Source: Bacteroidales bacterium
Lineage (GTDB): Bacteria; Bacteroidota; Bacteroidia; Bacteroidales; UBA932
DNA length: 13,399 nt
Direction: 5' to 3'
NCBI GenBank assembly: GCA_016295245.1
Contig: JAEDLO010000044.1
Span: 1 to 13,399 of the forward strand
A program made the position numbers and the translations under genes. Under the pieces are notes generated by a model, which saw nothing but the letters and a program-made list of their open reading frames with translations, searched no databases and was not told where the DNA came from. The first letter of the stretch is position 1. Every line of letters starts with the position of its first letter. Positions 1 through 6,839 of the stretch are shown piece after piece.

Positions 1-60
1 AGCCGCGTAGGGCTAACCTCTCTTCTCCCACAATACTAATCAATTCAAGATGTTGATTTC
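1..60. other. Short stretch downstream of the DUF2807 gene, unassigned
   Basis: Sixty bases between the window edge and the DUF2807 stop. A weak inverted repeat, AATCAA (38-43) and TTGATT (53-58) with a nine-base loop, could be part of the operon's 3' end, but it has no GC-rich stem and no T-run. I cannot assign a gene here; short open frames entering from the edge show no recognisable protein. Confidence 0.3.
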
Positions 61-759
61 TTAGTTCCTCATAATCTTGCCGGCACCGTTCACGGAGCTG
101 CTGAGATTGTCAATCTTGAGCTTGCGGATGTCGATGGTGCCTGCACCGTTGACAGACATATTGCCGCTCTGGGCCTCTCCGCTGATTTCGCAGTCAGCTG
201 CTCCGTTGCCACTGAGTGAAATATGCCGGCAGTTCAAGCCCTCTATTGTCAGGTCTCCTGCGCCGTTGAGAGTGATGTTCACATCATTGGCTTCAAGCCC
301 TTCGATATCGGTCTCGGATGCGCCGTTGAAGCTGGCCCTGAAATCATCGGCCTTGATGCCGTAATCAGCCTCGAAATCAATGGCACCGTTGGTGGTGAGC
401 TTGTTGAGCTTGTCGGAACTGATGTAAATGGTCATCTTCTTGCCGGAAATGCCAATGAAATTCTTTTTGTTCTTGTAGCTGATAGTGAGCTGGTCGCCGT
501 TCTGCTCCACTTTCAGATTATCAGCCTGAGTGTCAGTGCAGGCAATGCTCAGAGAAGCCTTGCCGGTAGTATATTTCACTTCGGAAGGGATGCTGATTTC
601 AAGATCAGAAAAAGCTTCAACGGTATAATCCCTTACGCTGGTCTCCCCATTGTCCTCCTCTACGAGAACCTCATTTTCTCCATTATATCGGACAAACTTG
701 CAGGATGTGGCGGTGAAGCCTAAAAGACAAGCACTTAGCAGGATGAGATACTTTTTCAT
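61..759 (-). CDS. DUF2807 (GIN-domain) lipoprotein with a 20-residue NGA repeat
   Basis: A 232-residue predicted lipoprotein. Residues 1-19 form a signal peptide (MKK, then a hydrophobic stretch) ending in a lipobox-like TATSC, so Cys20 should be lipidated. The residues after Cys20 are not rich in acid, so I see no obvious surface-export signal of the Bacteroidota type and infer a periplasm-facing anchor. From about residue 45 on it matches the DUF2807/putative auto-transporter adhesin head family. The tripeptide NGA recurs at residues 124, 145, 165, 185, 204 and 224, about 20 residues apart, as expected for successive turns of a beta-helix. It is the last gene of the ABC/GntR operon, 21 bases after the regulator. 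The start is the only ATG that gives the full signal peptide. The molecular function of the family is not known. Family call is firm, role is not. Confidence 0.88.
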   Translation of the reverse strand: MKKYLILLSACLLGFTATSCKFVRYNGENEVLVEEDNGETSVRDYTVEAFSDLEISIPSEVKYTTGKASLSIACTDTQADNLKVEQNGDQLTISYKNKKNFIGISGKKMTIYISSDKLNKLTTNGAIDFEADYGIKADDFRASFNGASETDIEGLEANDVNITLNGAGDLTIEGLNCRHISLSGNGAADCEISGEAQSGNMSVNGAGTIDIRKLKIDNLSSSVNGAGKIMRN

Positions 760-780
760 ATTATGCTGTAATTCAATTAA

Positions 781-1116
781 TTAAATATATTCCTTAAGGT
801 CGATTCCGAGGAGTTTTGCCCTGTTTATAAAGGCGGGAATCTCCTCCTTGATAAACTTGTCCAGTTCTGATTCCTGGATAGCTGAGATGGCATTGTCAGA
901 TACGAAGAAACCTATGCCGCGTTGGTTGTAGATCACCGATTTATTGGTCAGGATTTCATAAGATCTGGCGACAGTGTTCGGGTTGACTCCAATCTTTGCA
1001 CCCCACTCCCGCACAGAAGGAATGCGGCTGCCCGGTGTCATCTCTCCGGAGAGTATCTTCTCGCAGATATTGTCTGCGATCTGGATGTAAATGGGTTTGT
1101 TGCTGTCGAATTCCAT
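781..1116 (-). CDS. GntR-family transcriptional regulator, YtrA subfamily
   Basis: A 111-residue DNA-binding repressor. Residues 8-70 form the GntR winged helix: the opening KPIYIQIADNI, then IPSVREWGAKIGVNPNTVARSYEIL at about 32-56 with the recognition helix near 45-56, then the wing ending around GIGFFV. The remaining 40 residues are a short helical tail with no metabolite-binding domain (no FCD or UTRA), which is the mark of the YtrA subfamily. Such proteins normally repress the ABC exporter operon in which they lie, in response to cell-envelope stress; that role is inferred here. Its start codon lies three bases after the permease stop, so it is co-transcribed with the exporter. It is the third gene of the operon, not the first as in Bacillus ytr. 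The inducer cannot be read from sequence. Confidence 0.93.
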   Translation of the reverse strand: MEFDSNKPIYIQIADNICEKILSGEMTPGSRIPSVREWGAKIGVNPNTVARSYEILTNKSVIYNQRGIGFFVSDNAISAIQESELDKFIKEEIPAFINRAKLLGIDLKEYI

Positions 1117-1119
1117 ATC

Positions 1120-1929
1120 CTAATGTTTGATGGTTTTCATTCTGAAATAAAGAGCGGCAGATACCAGGCCCATCATAATCAGGTACCAAGAGTTGACGAA
1201 GATATTGATGGCTCTGACGGCATCATTGATGGTCCAGTTGCGGAAGATTCTGGCGAGATCATCATTGTCCAGCTCGGCTGTGCCGAAGATGGCGGCGAAG
1301 ATGGATCCGACGATGCAGCCGAAAAGGAAGAGGCAGAGAATTGTCTTGCCGGCTTTAGACTTCTTGAAGAAGATTGCTCCGAGGGTGAAAATCAGGATGT
1401 TGCTGCACCAGTCAAAGAAAACCACTCCCGATAAATTGAAGGAGAAGTTGTCATCTCCCGGTTCCATCATCTTGAACATGTTGAATCCTTCGGTTGAAAG
1501 GAGATGGTTACCGTACTGGGCAGGGAAGCACAGGGCAAGAAGCGTATCGCTAAGAAGCAGAAGGCCGAAAAGGCAGGCCGGAAGCACAATCATGTTGATT
1601 ATCATCATCGAGAGCCATTTCTCGAAGACAGAAGCCGGAAGCAGAATCCAGTTCGAGCCGGCTTTCTTTTCGGTAAGTTTACCGTAGGCCTTGGCCGGGA
1701 AAGTAATGATGGTAACGAGGACGGCAGCGATAATCGCGAGCACGCGTGCCGGAACCACATTGCCAGCCCATTCCTTCAGAAACAGTACCGAGAAGAGCTC
1801 GGTGAATACGAAAGCGATGATGGGAAGACATCCCAAAATCAGCAGAGAAAGACCGAACTGATTTCTCGCGTTGAAGAGATCGTACTTGAAGTACTTTCCG
1901 AAACGGTTGATATTGAATGTATTACTCAT
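1120..1929 (-). CDS. ABC-2 type exporter permease, six predicted helices
   Basis: A 269-residue inner-membrane protein, presumed to be the membrane half of the exporter whose ATPase is encoded just upstream. Hydrophobic segments lie near residues 25-50, 58-78, 104-134, 165-187, 195-216 and 242-263, which fits the six-helix layout of ABC-2 permeases. Between helices 2 and 3 is a stretch with KLTEKKAGSNW and LLPAS followed by EKW, a feature I associate with Bacteroidota permeases that travel with YtrA regulators. The first eight bases overlap the end of the ATPase gene, implying translational coupling. The N-terminal 24 residues are polar and aromatic and probably cytoplasmic. No substrate-specific motif is visible, so what is moved (a drug, peptide or lipid, or none) stays open. 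Confidence 0.82.
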   Translation of the reverse strand: MSNTFNINRFGKYFKYDLFNARNQFGLSLLILGCLPIIAFVFTELFSVLFLKEWAGNVVPARVLAIIAAVLVTIITFPAKAYGKLTEKKAGSNWILLPASVFEKWLSMMIINMIVLPACLFGLLLLSDTLLALCFPAQYGNHLLSTEGFNMFKMMEPGDDNFSFNLSGVVFFDWCSNILIFTLGAIFFKKSKAGKTILCLFLFGCIVGSIFAAIFGTAELDNDDLARIFRNWTINDAVRAINIFVNSWYLIMMGLVSAALYFRMKTIKH

Positions 1930-2752
1930 GGCTGAAGAGGGCTTTGATTGTTTCCTTGTTCTTGTTTACGGTGTTGAAGAGAGCCTCGATGTTGACCTTG
2001 CTGTCTTCTCCTGTGGTGTTCGGGTATACCTGGATGAAACCTCCCGGAAGCTGCTCGGTGTAAAGGGAGTTCGGATTCAGAGTGGTGCCGTAGTCGAAGA
2101 AGAGTTTGCGGCTGATCTCGTCGATGGTGGCGTTCAGCAGGGTATCCTGACGGTCGAGAATGATGATAGGGTCAATGATGTTCTCGAGGTCCCTGACCTG
2201 GTGGGTTGAAATCACGATGGTCGAATCCTCCAGGGTGTACTTCATAAGCGCTGTCCTGAACTGGGCCTTTGAAGGGATATCAAGGCCGTTGGTCGGCTCA
2301 TCAAGATAAAGATACTTGGCGCCGCAGGCGAGGGCGAAAGAAATATAGGTCTTCTTGAGCTGGCCGTTGGACATCCTGGTCATCATCTGTTTTGGATCAA
2401 CGTCAAACTCGTTGAGGATAATCATAAACTTCTCGTGGGAGTAGTTATCCCAGAAAAGCCCCGTGTTCTTAGCCCAGCTTTCGGCGCTGCAGTGTACAGG
2501 CACAACCTCGTCAGGGAGATAGTACTCATCCTTGAGGAAAGAGGCAAGCCTCTCGTGAGGAGTGAATCCGTCAATGTCGATGCTGCCCGATTGAGGTTTT
2601 TTGAGGCCGCTGAGGAGGGTCAGCAGGGTAGTTTTGCCTACACCATTCTCTCCCAGGAGGCCGTATATCCTGCCCTTTTCAAGGGTCATGTTGATGTTAT
2701 TCAAGACCTGAGCCTTAGGATAACTGAATGCAAGATTGTTAATCTGTATCAT
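1922..2752 (-). CDS. ABC transporter ATP-binding protein (YtrA-linked exporter)
   Basis: A 276-residue ATPase and first gene of the operon. Walker A is GENGVGKT at residues 34-41, the signature motif is the variant MSNGQLKK at 127-134 (LSGGQ in the standard form), Walker B plus D-loop is YLYLDEPTNGLD at 147-158, and the switch histidine is His184 in ISTHQ. The Q-loop position reads YYLPDE near 77-82, with an acidic residue where many transporters have glutamine; related exporters often have YLPE here. About 80 residues follow the nucleotide-binding core and form a C-terminal extension of unknown use. The nucleotide-binding domain should pair as a homodimer with the downstream permease. The start at 2752 sits about 25 bases after the predicted transcription start. 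Confidence 0.93.
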   Translation of the reverse strand: MIQINNLAFSYPKAQVLNNINMTLEKGRIYGLLGENGVGKTTLLTLLSGLKKPQSGSIDIDGFTPHERLASFLKDEYYLPDEVVPVHCSAESWAKNTGLFWDNYSHEKFMIILNEFDVDPKQMMTRMSNGQLKKTYISFALACGAKYLYLDEPTNGLDIPSKAQFRTALMKYTLEDSTIVISTHQVRDLENIIDPIIILDRQDTLLNATIDEISRKLFFDYGTTLNPNSLYTEQLPGGFIQVYPNTTGEDSKVNIEALFNTVNKNKETIKALFSHE

Positions 2753-2754
2753 GT

Positions 2755-2779
2755 CGGTGTGTTAGTTTATTAATACACT
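2755..2779 (-). promoter_or_regulatory. Candidate GntR/YtrA operator over the transcription start
   Basis: Between the -7 box and the ATPase start codon, plus-strand GTGT at 2757-2760 and ACAC at 2775-2778 form an inverted pair; the right arm extends to TACACT (2774-2779). As I recall it, the Bacillus YtrA operator is AGTGTA, 13 bases, TACACT. Here the right half matches fully, the left half only in its GTGT core, and the six-base half-sites are 12 bases apart. The place, over +1, is what an autorepressor would use. The match is short and could be chance. Confidence 0.4.
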
Positions 2780-2780
2780 G

Positions 2781-2811
2781 CAAAGATAAGGATAAACTTT
2801 ATTTCTGCAAA
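2781..2811 (-). promoter_or_regulatory. Promoter of the ABC exporter/GntR operon
   Basis: Read on the minus strand, TTTG (2811-2808), 19 bases, TATCTTTG (2788-2781) matches the Bacteroidota housekeeping promoter (-33 TTTG, -7 TAnnTTTG) without a mismatch. The start point would fall near 2777, giving a leader of about 25 bases before the ATPase ATG. An A/T-rich stretch with a 12-base palindrome (2824-2835) lies just upstream and may act like an UP element. Confidence 0.75.
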
Positions 2812-2840
2812 TTTTTTTTGTGTTTTTTGCAAAAATATCC

Positions 2841-3701
2841 TCAATGCATAGAACGATGTGATTTTCGTCGGGCTTCTTTGACGGCCTGAGCTATCTTCGG
2901 CAAGTCATCTCGACGTGCGCAAGATTCCAGAAAACGCTCCCATACGATGTCTACTGCAAGCTGGCTGGGATGTACCAGGTCATCGGCGAAGAAGCGGTAG
3001 TCGCGCAGTTCGTCAAGGACTATCTCATAAGCCGGGAAGTAGGCGCAGCGGTCGGGGTATTCGCAGATGAGGCGGTCGCAGGCGAGCTGGAGCGCCGCCT
3101 TGGAGAGGGTGTTGGCGTGGGCACCCAGCGACAGGTGGCGGATAGGGGAGACGGTGAATATGAACTTCCTGCCCGGAAGGGCTTCTACTATTCCCCTGAG
3201 GGCGGAGAGGATCTCCTCCTCGCCGAGCCTGCGGTGGATGAAGTTCGAGGCGGGCAACTTCAGGCAGTTTGAGACCACTTGGCCGCTGGCAATATGCTCC
3301 CACACCCAGGCGGTCCCTAGGGTGATGATGATGCGGTCGGCAGCCGTGAGAGCGGCGCTGCAGCGCTCAAGCCCGGCGTTGGCGACCGAAAGGAACTCAT
3401 CCTCGCACGCGCGCGCGAAAGACGTATGGTGGGAGAAGCTGCAAATGAGAGGCGAGCCCGCCCCCATCCTGACGCAGTCCTGCCGGGTGAACGGCAGCCC
3501 ACTGACAAGGCGCTCTACGCTGCGTGCGATGGAGACGGGATTATAAAGGGTGCCGAAGGGGTTGATGCACACATCGAAGCCGCCGTCGCGCATTTTCGCC
3601 CCGACGGAGTCCGCAAAACAGCTGCCCAGCAGGACGTATGACGATGTCAAGGGGCAGTCAACGCCCAGCGGCAGGGAATCAATAGTGGTCGAAAGTTTCA
3701 T
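2841..3701 (-). CDS. GSCFA-family protein (SGNH-hydrolase-like)
   Basis: A 286-residue protein of the GSCFA family, named after the motif seen here at residues 26-30 (LLGSCFAD). A second family block, INPFGTLYNP, is at 46-55, a central TLGTAWVWEH follows, and near the C-terminus DDLVHPS (240-246) gives the Asp-x-x-His pair that closes the active site in SGNH hydrolases. The family is widespread in Bacteroidota and some Proteobacteria; I know of no proven substrate, but ester hydrolysis on a carbohydrate or lipid is a fair guess. No signal peptide is seen, so it is probably cytoplasmic. I chose the ATG at 3701 because the sequence MKLSTTIDSLPLG then matches the family's N-terminus and sits just after a -7 box; the same frame is open 18 codons further but that stretch lies in promoter sequence and in the divergent gene. 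Its GC content looks higher than that of its neighbours. Confidence 0.88.
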   Translation of the reverse strand: MKLSTTIDSLPLGVDCPLTSSYVLLGSCFADSVGAKMRDGGFDVCINPFGTLYNPVSIARSVERLVSGLPFTRQDCVRMGAGSPLICSFSHHTSFARACEDEFLSVANAGLERCSAALTAADRIIITLGTAWVWEHIASGQVVSNCLKLPASNFIHRRLGEEEILSALRGIVEALPGRKFIFTVSPIRHLSLGAHANTLSKAALQLACDRLICEYPDRCAYFPAYEIVLDELRDYRFFADDLVHPSQLAVDIVWERFLESCARRDDLPKIAQAVKEARRKSHRSMH

Positions 3702-3727
3702 ATTTAGCTGCAAATATACTATCTTTG
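3696..3727 (+). promoter_or_regulatory. Promoter of the 5'-nucleotidase gene, probably leaderless
   Basis: TATCTTTG at 3720-3727 matches the Bacteroidota -7 box, and TTTC at 3696-3699, 20 bases upstream, is one base off the -33 TTTG. The start point would fall at about 3731-3734, on or next to the ATG at 3733, predicting a leaderless message. The -33 element overlaps the start codon of the divergent GSCFA gene. Confidence 0.6.
3711..3718 (-). promoter_or_regulatory. -7 box for the GSCFA gene
   Basis: On the minus strand TATATTTG matches TAnnTTTG. It ends 9 bases before the chosen ATG (3701), so the leader would be only a few bases. No good TTTG is found at the -33 distance; the nearest candidate is TTTC at 3738-3735, only 16 bases away. 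The box is therefore less certain than its plus-strand partner. Confidence 0.5.
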
Positions 3728-3732
3728 AGGAT

Positions 3733-5484
3733 ATGAAAGTGAATATCTTTGCCACGGCCCTGCTCTTTGCGGCTTCTCTCTTCAGCCTGAATATCAGCGC
3801 AAAGGAGAGAAAACTACATATTGTGACTACAGGCGACCTTCACGGTGCCTTCTTCCCCGTTTCATATCTTGAAGGCAATGCAGCCAGGCCGAGCATGATG
3901 GCTGTCAAAAGCTATGTGGACAGCCTGCGAAAGGCCGACGGCAGACGCAATGTCATCCTCCTGGATGCGGGTGACGCTCTCCAGGGCGACAATGCGGCAT
4001 ACTACTTCAATTATGTCGCCACCAAAGGCCCGCACATCCTCCCGCGTCTGTACGCTGAGCTGGGCTATGATGCCGTCACCGTGGGCAATCACGACTTTGA
4101 GACGGGACATCCCGTTTATGACAATGTCGCATCCCAGATGAGTTCCCTGTGTATTCCTTGGCTTGCGGCCAACGCACTTGAGACCTCCACCGGCAAGTCC
4201 GCTTTCGGCAGATATACCATCCTAAGGAAAGGGGGCGTGAAGGTAGCCGTTCTCGGTCTGACTAATCCCTGTATCAAAGACTGGCTCGACGAGTCACTCT
4301 ACCGGGGTCTGGAGTTTGAGTCGCTCATTCCTTTCACCCAGAAGCTCATAGATGAAGTCCGTCAAAAGGAAAATCCTGATTATCTGATAGTTCTCACACA
4401 CTCAGGTACCGGTAAGGGGGATGGATTCTCTCTGGAAAGCCAAGGCCTTGACCTGCTTGGCAGCCTGAAGGGAGCTGACTTGATAGTCGCTTCCCACGAC
4501 CACGCTTCAACCGTTGTCCGTCAGGGCGATGTCTGTCTCGTGAATGCTGGAGCCCGAGCCGCAAGGGTGGCCCACGTGGAGCTGCAGATTGACTCGAAGA
4601 CTTCCGCCTGCGAACTTTCCAAGGCTGAAATCGTCACTTTGGATCCTACCCGTTACGACAAATTGTTGTTTGAGAGATTTGAACGGGAGTACCAAGCCGT
4701 AAAACGCTTTACCCTCCGCCCTGTAGGCGAGCTTGAAATGCCCCTTTCCTCCAGAGCATCCTTTGCGGGAAAGTCAGACTTTATGGATTTGATACACACC
4801 GTGATGCTTGGTGCGGAAGGCGTAAGGGTATCCTTCGCAGCTCCGCTCTCGTACAACAACGTCATAAACAAGGGAACCGTCATCTACAACGATATGTTCT
4901 CAATCTACCAGTACGAGAATACCCTGGATGTGGTCCGAATGAGCGGAAAGGAGATAAGGGACTATCTTGAATATTCATATGACGGCTGGATCACTTCCGA
5001 AGATCCCGACCATGTGCTGAAGATTGTCAATCGCAATGACCAGAGAAGCGGAGCGCACTCCTGGTCCTTCGTCAACCGAAGTTACAATTTCGATTCGGCG
5101 GGAGGCTTGGTCTATACTGTAGATGTCACCAAACCTTACGGCCAGAGAATAAACATCATCAGCTTCGCCGACGGTCAGAACTTCAGCCCTGAGGAAAGCT
5201 ATCTGGTTGCGATGACATCCTACCGCAGGAACGGCGGCGGCAACCTGCTCAGCAAAGGCGCCGGAATCCCCGAGTCCGAAATCTCATCCCGCGTCGTAGC
5301 CCACTATTCGGAGATTCGTGACCTGATCTACAATTACTTTGTCAGAGATGCCGACGGAGTGGTCAGGAAAAACGAAATCTCCGACAAGAGGATTGTCGGA
5401 GACTGGCGCTTCGTCCCTGAGGGACTTGCTGAGCGTAAGATTGAGGCTGATATGAAGCTCCTTTTTAGTGACGGAAACCTTTGA
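3733..5484 (+). CDS. Secreted 5'-nucleotidase / 2',3'-cyclic phosphodiesterase-like metallophosphoesterase
   Basis: A 583-residue exported hydrolase of the UshA/CpdB superfamily. Residues 1-23 are a signal peptide with a likely cleavage after NISA. The N-terminal metallophosphoesterase domain shows the metal-binding blocks in order: GDLHG (Asp35, His37), DAGDALQG (78-85, Asp81), GNHDFE (118-123), then LTHSG and ASHDH. The C-terminal half (from about residue 330) is the 5'-nucleotidase C domain, with the FAAPLSYNN and YQYENTLDVVRMSGKEIRDYLEYS blocks. These enzymes release phosphate and nucleoside from extracellular nucleotides in the periplasm. With no lipobox cysteine it should be soluble. 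The frame is open upstream to 3550, but that part runs through the divergent gene; the ATG at 3733 gives the signal peptide and fits the promoter. Its last 20 bases overlap the end of ffh. The exact substrate is unresolved. Confidence 0.9.
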   Translation: MKVNIFATALLFAASLFSLNISAKERKLHIVTTGDLHGAFFPVSYLEGNAARPSMMAVKSYVDSLRKADGRRNVILLDAGDALQGDNAAYYFNYVATKGPHILPRLYAELGYDAVTVGNHDFETGHPVYDNVASQMSSLCIPWLAANALETSTGKSAFGRYTILRKGGVKVAVLGLTNPCIKDWLDESLYRGLEFESLIPFTQKLIDEVRQKENPDYLIVLTHSGTGKGDGFSLESQGLDLLGSLKGADLIVASHDHASTVVRQGDVCLVNAGARAARVAHVELQIDSKTSACELSKAEIVTLDPTRYDKLLFERFEREYQAVKRFTLRPVGELEMPLSSRASFAGKSDFMDLIHTVMLGAEGVRVSFAAPLSYNNVINKGTVIYNDMFSIYQYENTLDVVRMSGKEIRDYLEYSYDGWITSEDPDHVLKIVNRNDQRSGAHSWSFVNRSYNFDSAGGLVYTVDVTKPYGQRINIISFADGQNFSPEESYLVAMTSYRRNGGGNLLSKGAGIPESEISSRVVAHYSEIRDLIYNYFVRDADGVVRKNEISDKRIVGDWRFVPEGLAERKIEADMKLLFSDGNL

Positions 5485-6787
5485 GTTTCTGCATCAGGGA
5501 GCCGTCAACAGCCATCTTCATCATTTTCTTCGTCTGTTCGAACTGCTTGAGGAGCTTGTTCACTTCCGCTATGGAGGTGCCGGAACCCTTGGCTATTCTC
5601 TGACGGCGAGAGCCGTTGATGCAGTCCGGATTTTCCTTCTCATAAGGAGTCATCGACTGAAGTATCGCTTCGGTTGACTTGAAGGCGTTGTCAGGGATGT
5701 CAACATCCTTGAGGGCCTTGTCCATACCCGGGAGCATTCCTGCGAGGTCCTTCATATTTCCCATCTTCTGAACCTGCCTGAGCTGGTCCTGGAAGTCGTT
5801 GAGGGTAAACTGGTTACGGGCAATCTTCTTTTTGAGGGCACGGGCCTGCTGCTCGTCATACTGCTCCTGGGCCTTCTCCACGAGGGAAACAACGTCACCC
5901 ATACCAAGGATGCGGTCGGCCACACGTGCCGGATAGAAGATATCCAGGGCTTCCATCTTCTCGCCGCTGCTGACAAACTTGATAGGCTTGCCGGTCACGG
6001 CCCTGATAGACAGGGCGGCACCACCTCTGGTGTCACCATCCATCTTGGTCAGCACGACTCCGTCATAGTCTATGGCCTCGTTGAAGGCCTTTGCGGACTC
6101 GACTGCATCCTGACCGGTCATCGCGTCAACGACGAAGAGGCTTTCAGTAGGCTTGATCTCAGAGTGCAGGGTCCTGATTTCTTCCATCAGCTCGTTGTCG
6201 ACGGTGAGACGTCCGGCGGTATCGACGATGACTACAGAGTAGCCTTCGCTCTTGGCCTTGGCTACTGCAGCCTTGGCGACGGTGACAGGATTCTTTTCAC
6301 CCTCAAGGGAGAATACGGGCACTCCGACCTGCTCTCCGAGGGTTTTGAGCTGTTCGATGGCGGCTGGACGGAAGGTGTCGCAGGCAGCTAGCAGGACCTT
6401 CATTCCGCGCTTGCTTTTGACGTTGAGAGCGAGCTTTCCGGAGAAGGTGGTCTTGCCGGAACCGTTAAGACCGGCAACGAGGACAACGGCAGGGGTGCCC
6501 TTGAGATTGACCTCGCTGTGCTCTGCACCCATAAAGTCTGCAAGCTCGTCGTGGACGATCTTGACCATCATCTGCTGAGGCTTGACGGCTGTGAGCACGT
6601 TTGCGCCCATTGCCTTCTCTTTGACCCTGTTGCAGAAGTCCTTTGCGACCTTGTATGAGACGTCGGCGTCAAGCAGGGCCCTTCTGATTTCCTTTAGGGT
6701 CTCAGCTACGTTGACTTCAGTGATCTTGCCTTCGCCTTTGAGTATTTTGAACGACTTTTCAAGTCTTTCGGAGAGGTTTTCGAACAT
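5465..6787 (-). CDS. ffh: Signal recognition particle GTPase Ffh
   Basis: A 440-residue Ffh, close to the usual 440-460. It binds signal sequences and 4.5S RNA and delivers ribosomes to FtsY at the inner membrane. The N domain is at 1-90 with ALLDADV near 37-43. The G domain has G1 GLNGSGKTT at 106-114, DTFRPAA at 137-143, DTAGR at 189-193 and TKMDGDTRGG at 247-256. The methionine-rich M domain starts near 300; SRRQRIAKGSGTS at about 389-401 is the RNA-binding core. It ends with the MKGFRH-like tail typical of many homologues (here LKGFRH). It lies 36 bases after argH on the same strand and may receive read-through from the arginine operon besides using its own promoter. Its 3' end overlaps the convergent nucleotidase gene. 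Confidence 0.98.
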   Translation of the reverse strand: MFENLSERLEKSFKILKGEGKITEVNVAETLKEIRRALLDADVSYKVAKDFCNRVKEKAMGANVLTAVKPQQMMVKIVHDELADFMGAEHSEVNLKGTPAVVLVAGLNGSGKTTFSGKLALNVKSKRGMKVLLAACDTFRPAAIEQLKTLGEQVGVPVFSLEGEKNPVTVAKAAVAKAKSEGYSVVIVDTAGRLTVDNELMEEIRTLHSEIKPTESLFVVDAMTGQDAVESAKAFNEAIDYDGVVLTKMDGDTRGGAALSIRAVTGKPIKFVSSGEKMEALDIFYPARVADRILGMGDVVSLVEKAQEQYDEQQARALKKKIARNQFTLNDFQDQLRQVQKMGNMKDLAGMLPGMDKALKDVDIPDNAFKSTEAILQSMTPYEKENPDCINGSRRQRIAKGSGTSIAEVNKLLKQFEQTKKMMKMAVDGSLMQKLKGFRH

Positions 6788-6807
6788 AAGCGTTTAAAAT
6801 TAGCCTA

Positions 6808-6839
6808 CAAAATTAACCACTTATCACAAGATTAGCAAG
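6808..6839 (-). promoter_or_regulatory. Candidate promoter of ffh
   Basis: On the minus strand TAATTTTG (6815-6808) matches TAnnTTTG, and CTTG (6839-6836) sits 20 bases upstream, one base off the -33 TTTG. The start point would be near 6804, leaving a leader of about 17 bases. The -33 element and part of the spacer lie inside the 3' end of argH. It would free the housekeeping gene ffh from arginine control. No hairpin terminator is seen in the 36-base gap. Confidence 0.5.

Noticed and set aside
38..58. Inverted repeat after the DUF2807 gene as a terminator
   Set aside because: Six A/T-rich base pairs, a nine-base loop and no T-run make a functional intrinsic terminator unlikely.
77..82. Unusual Q-loop and MSNGQ signature in the ABC ATPase (residues 77-82 and 127-131 of the protein encoded at 1922-2752) as signs of an inactive ATPase
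   Set aside because: Walker A, Walker B, the catalytic Glu152 and His184 are intact, and related exporters often carry YLPE and a variant signature; it is most likely active. The coordinates given here are residue numbers.
223..723. A 166-codon plus-strand open frame opposite the DUF2807 gene
   Set aside because: It is a shadow: the repeated NGA codons keep the opposite strand open. The product has no recognisable domain, while the minus-strand protein has a signal peptide and a family match.
2824..2835. Perfect palindrome TTTTTGCAAAAA upstream of the exporter promoter
   Set aside because: Could be an operator or UP element, but such A/T-rich palindromes are common by chance in intergenic DNA; kept only as a remark in the promoter entry.
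3550..3732. Upstream extension of the 5'-nucleotidase frame by 61 codons
   Set aside because: It would bury the signal peptide inside the protein and lies over the divergent gene and both -7 boxes.
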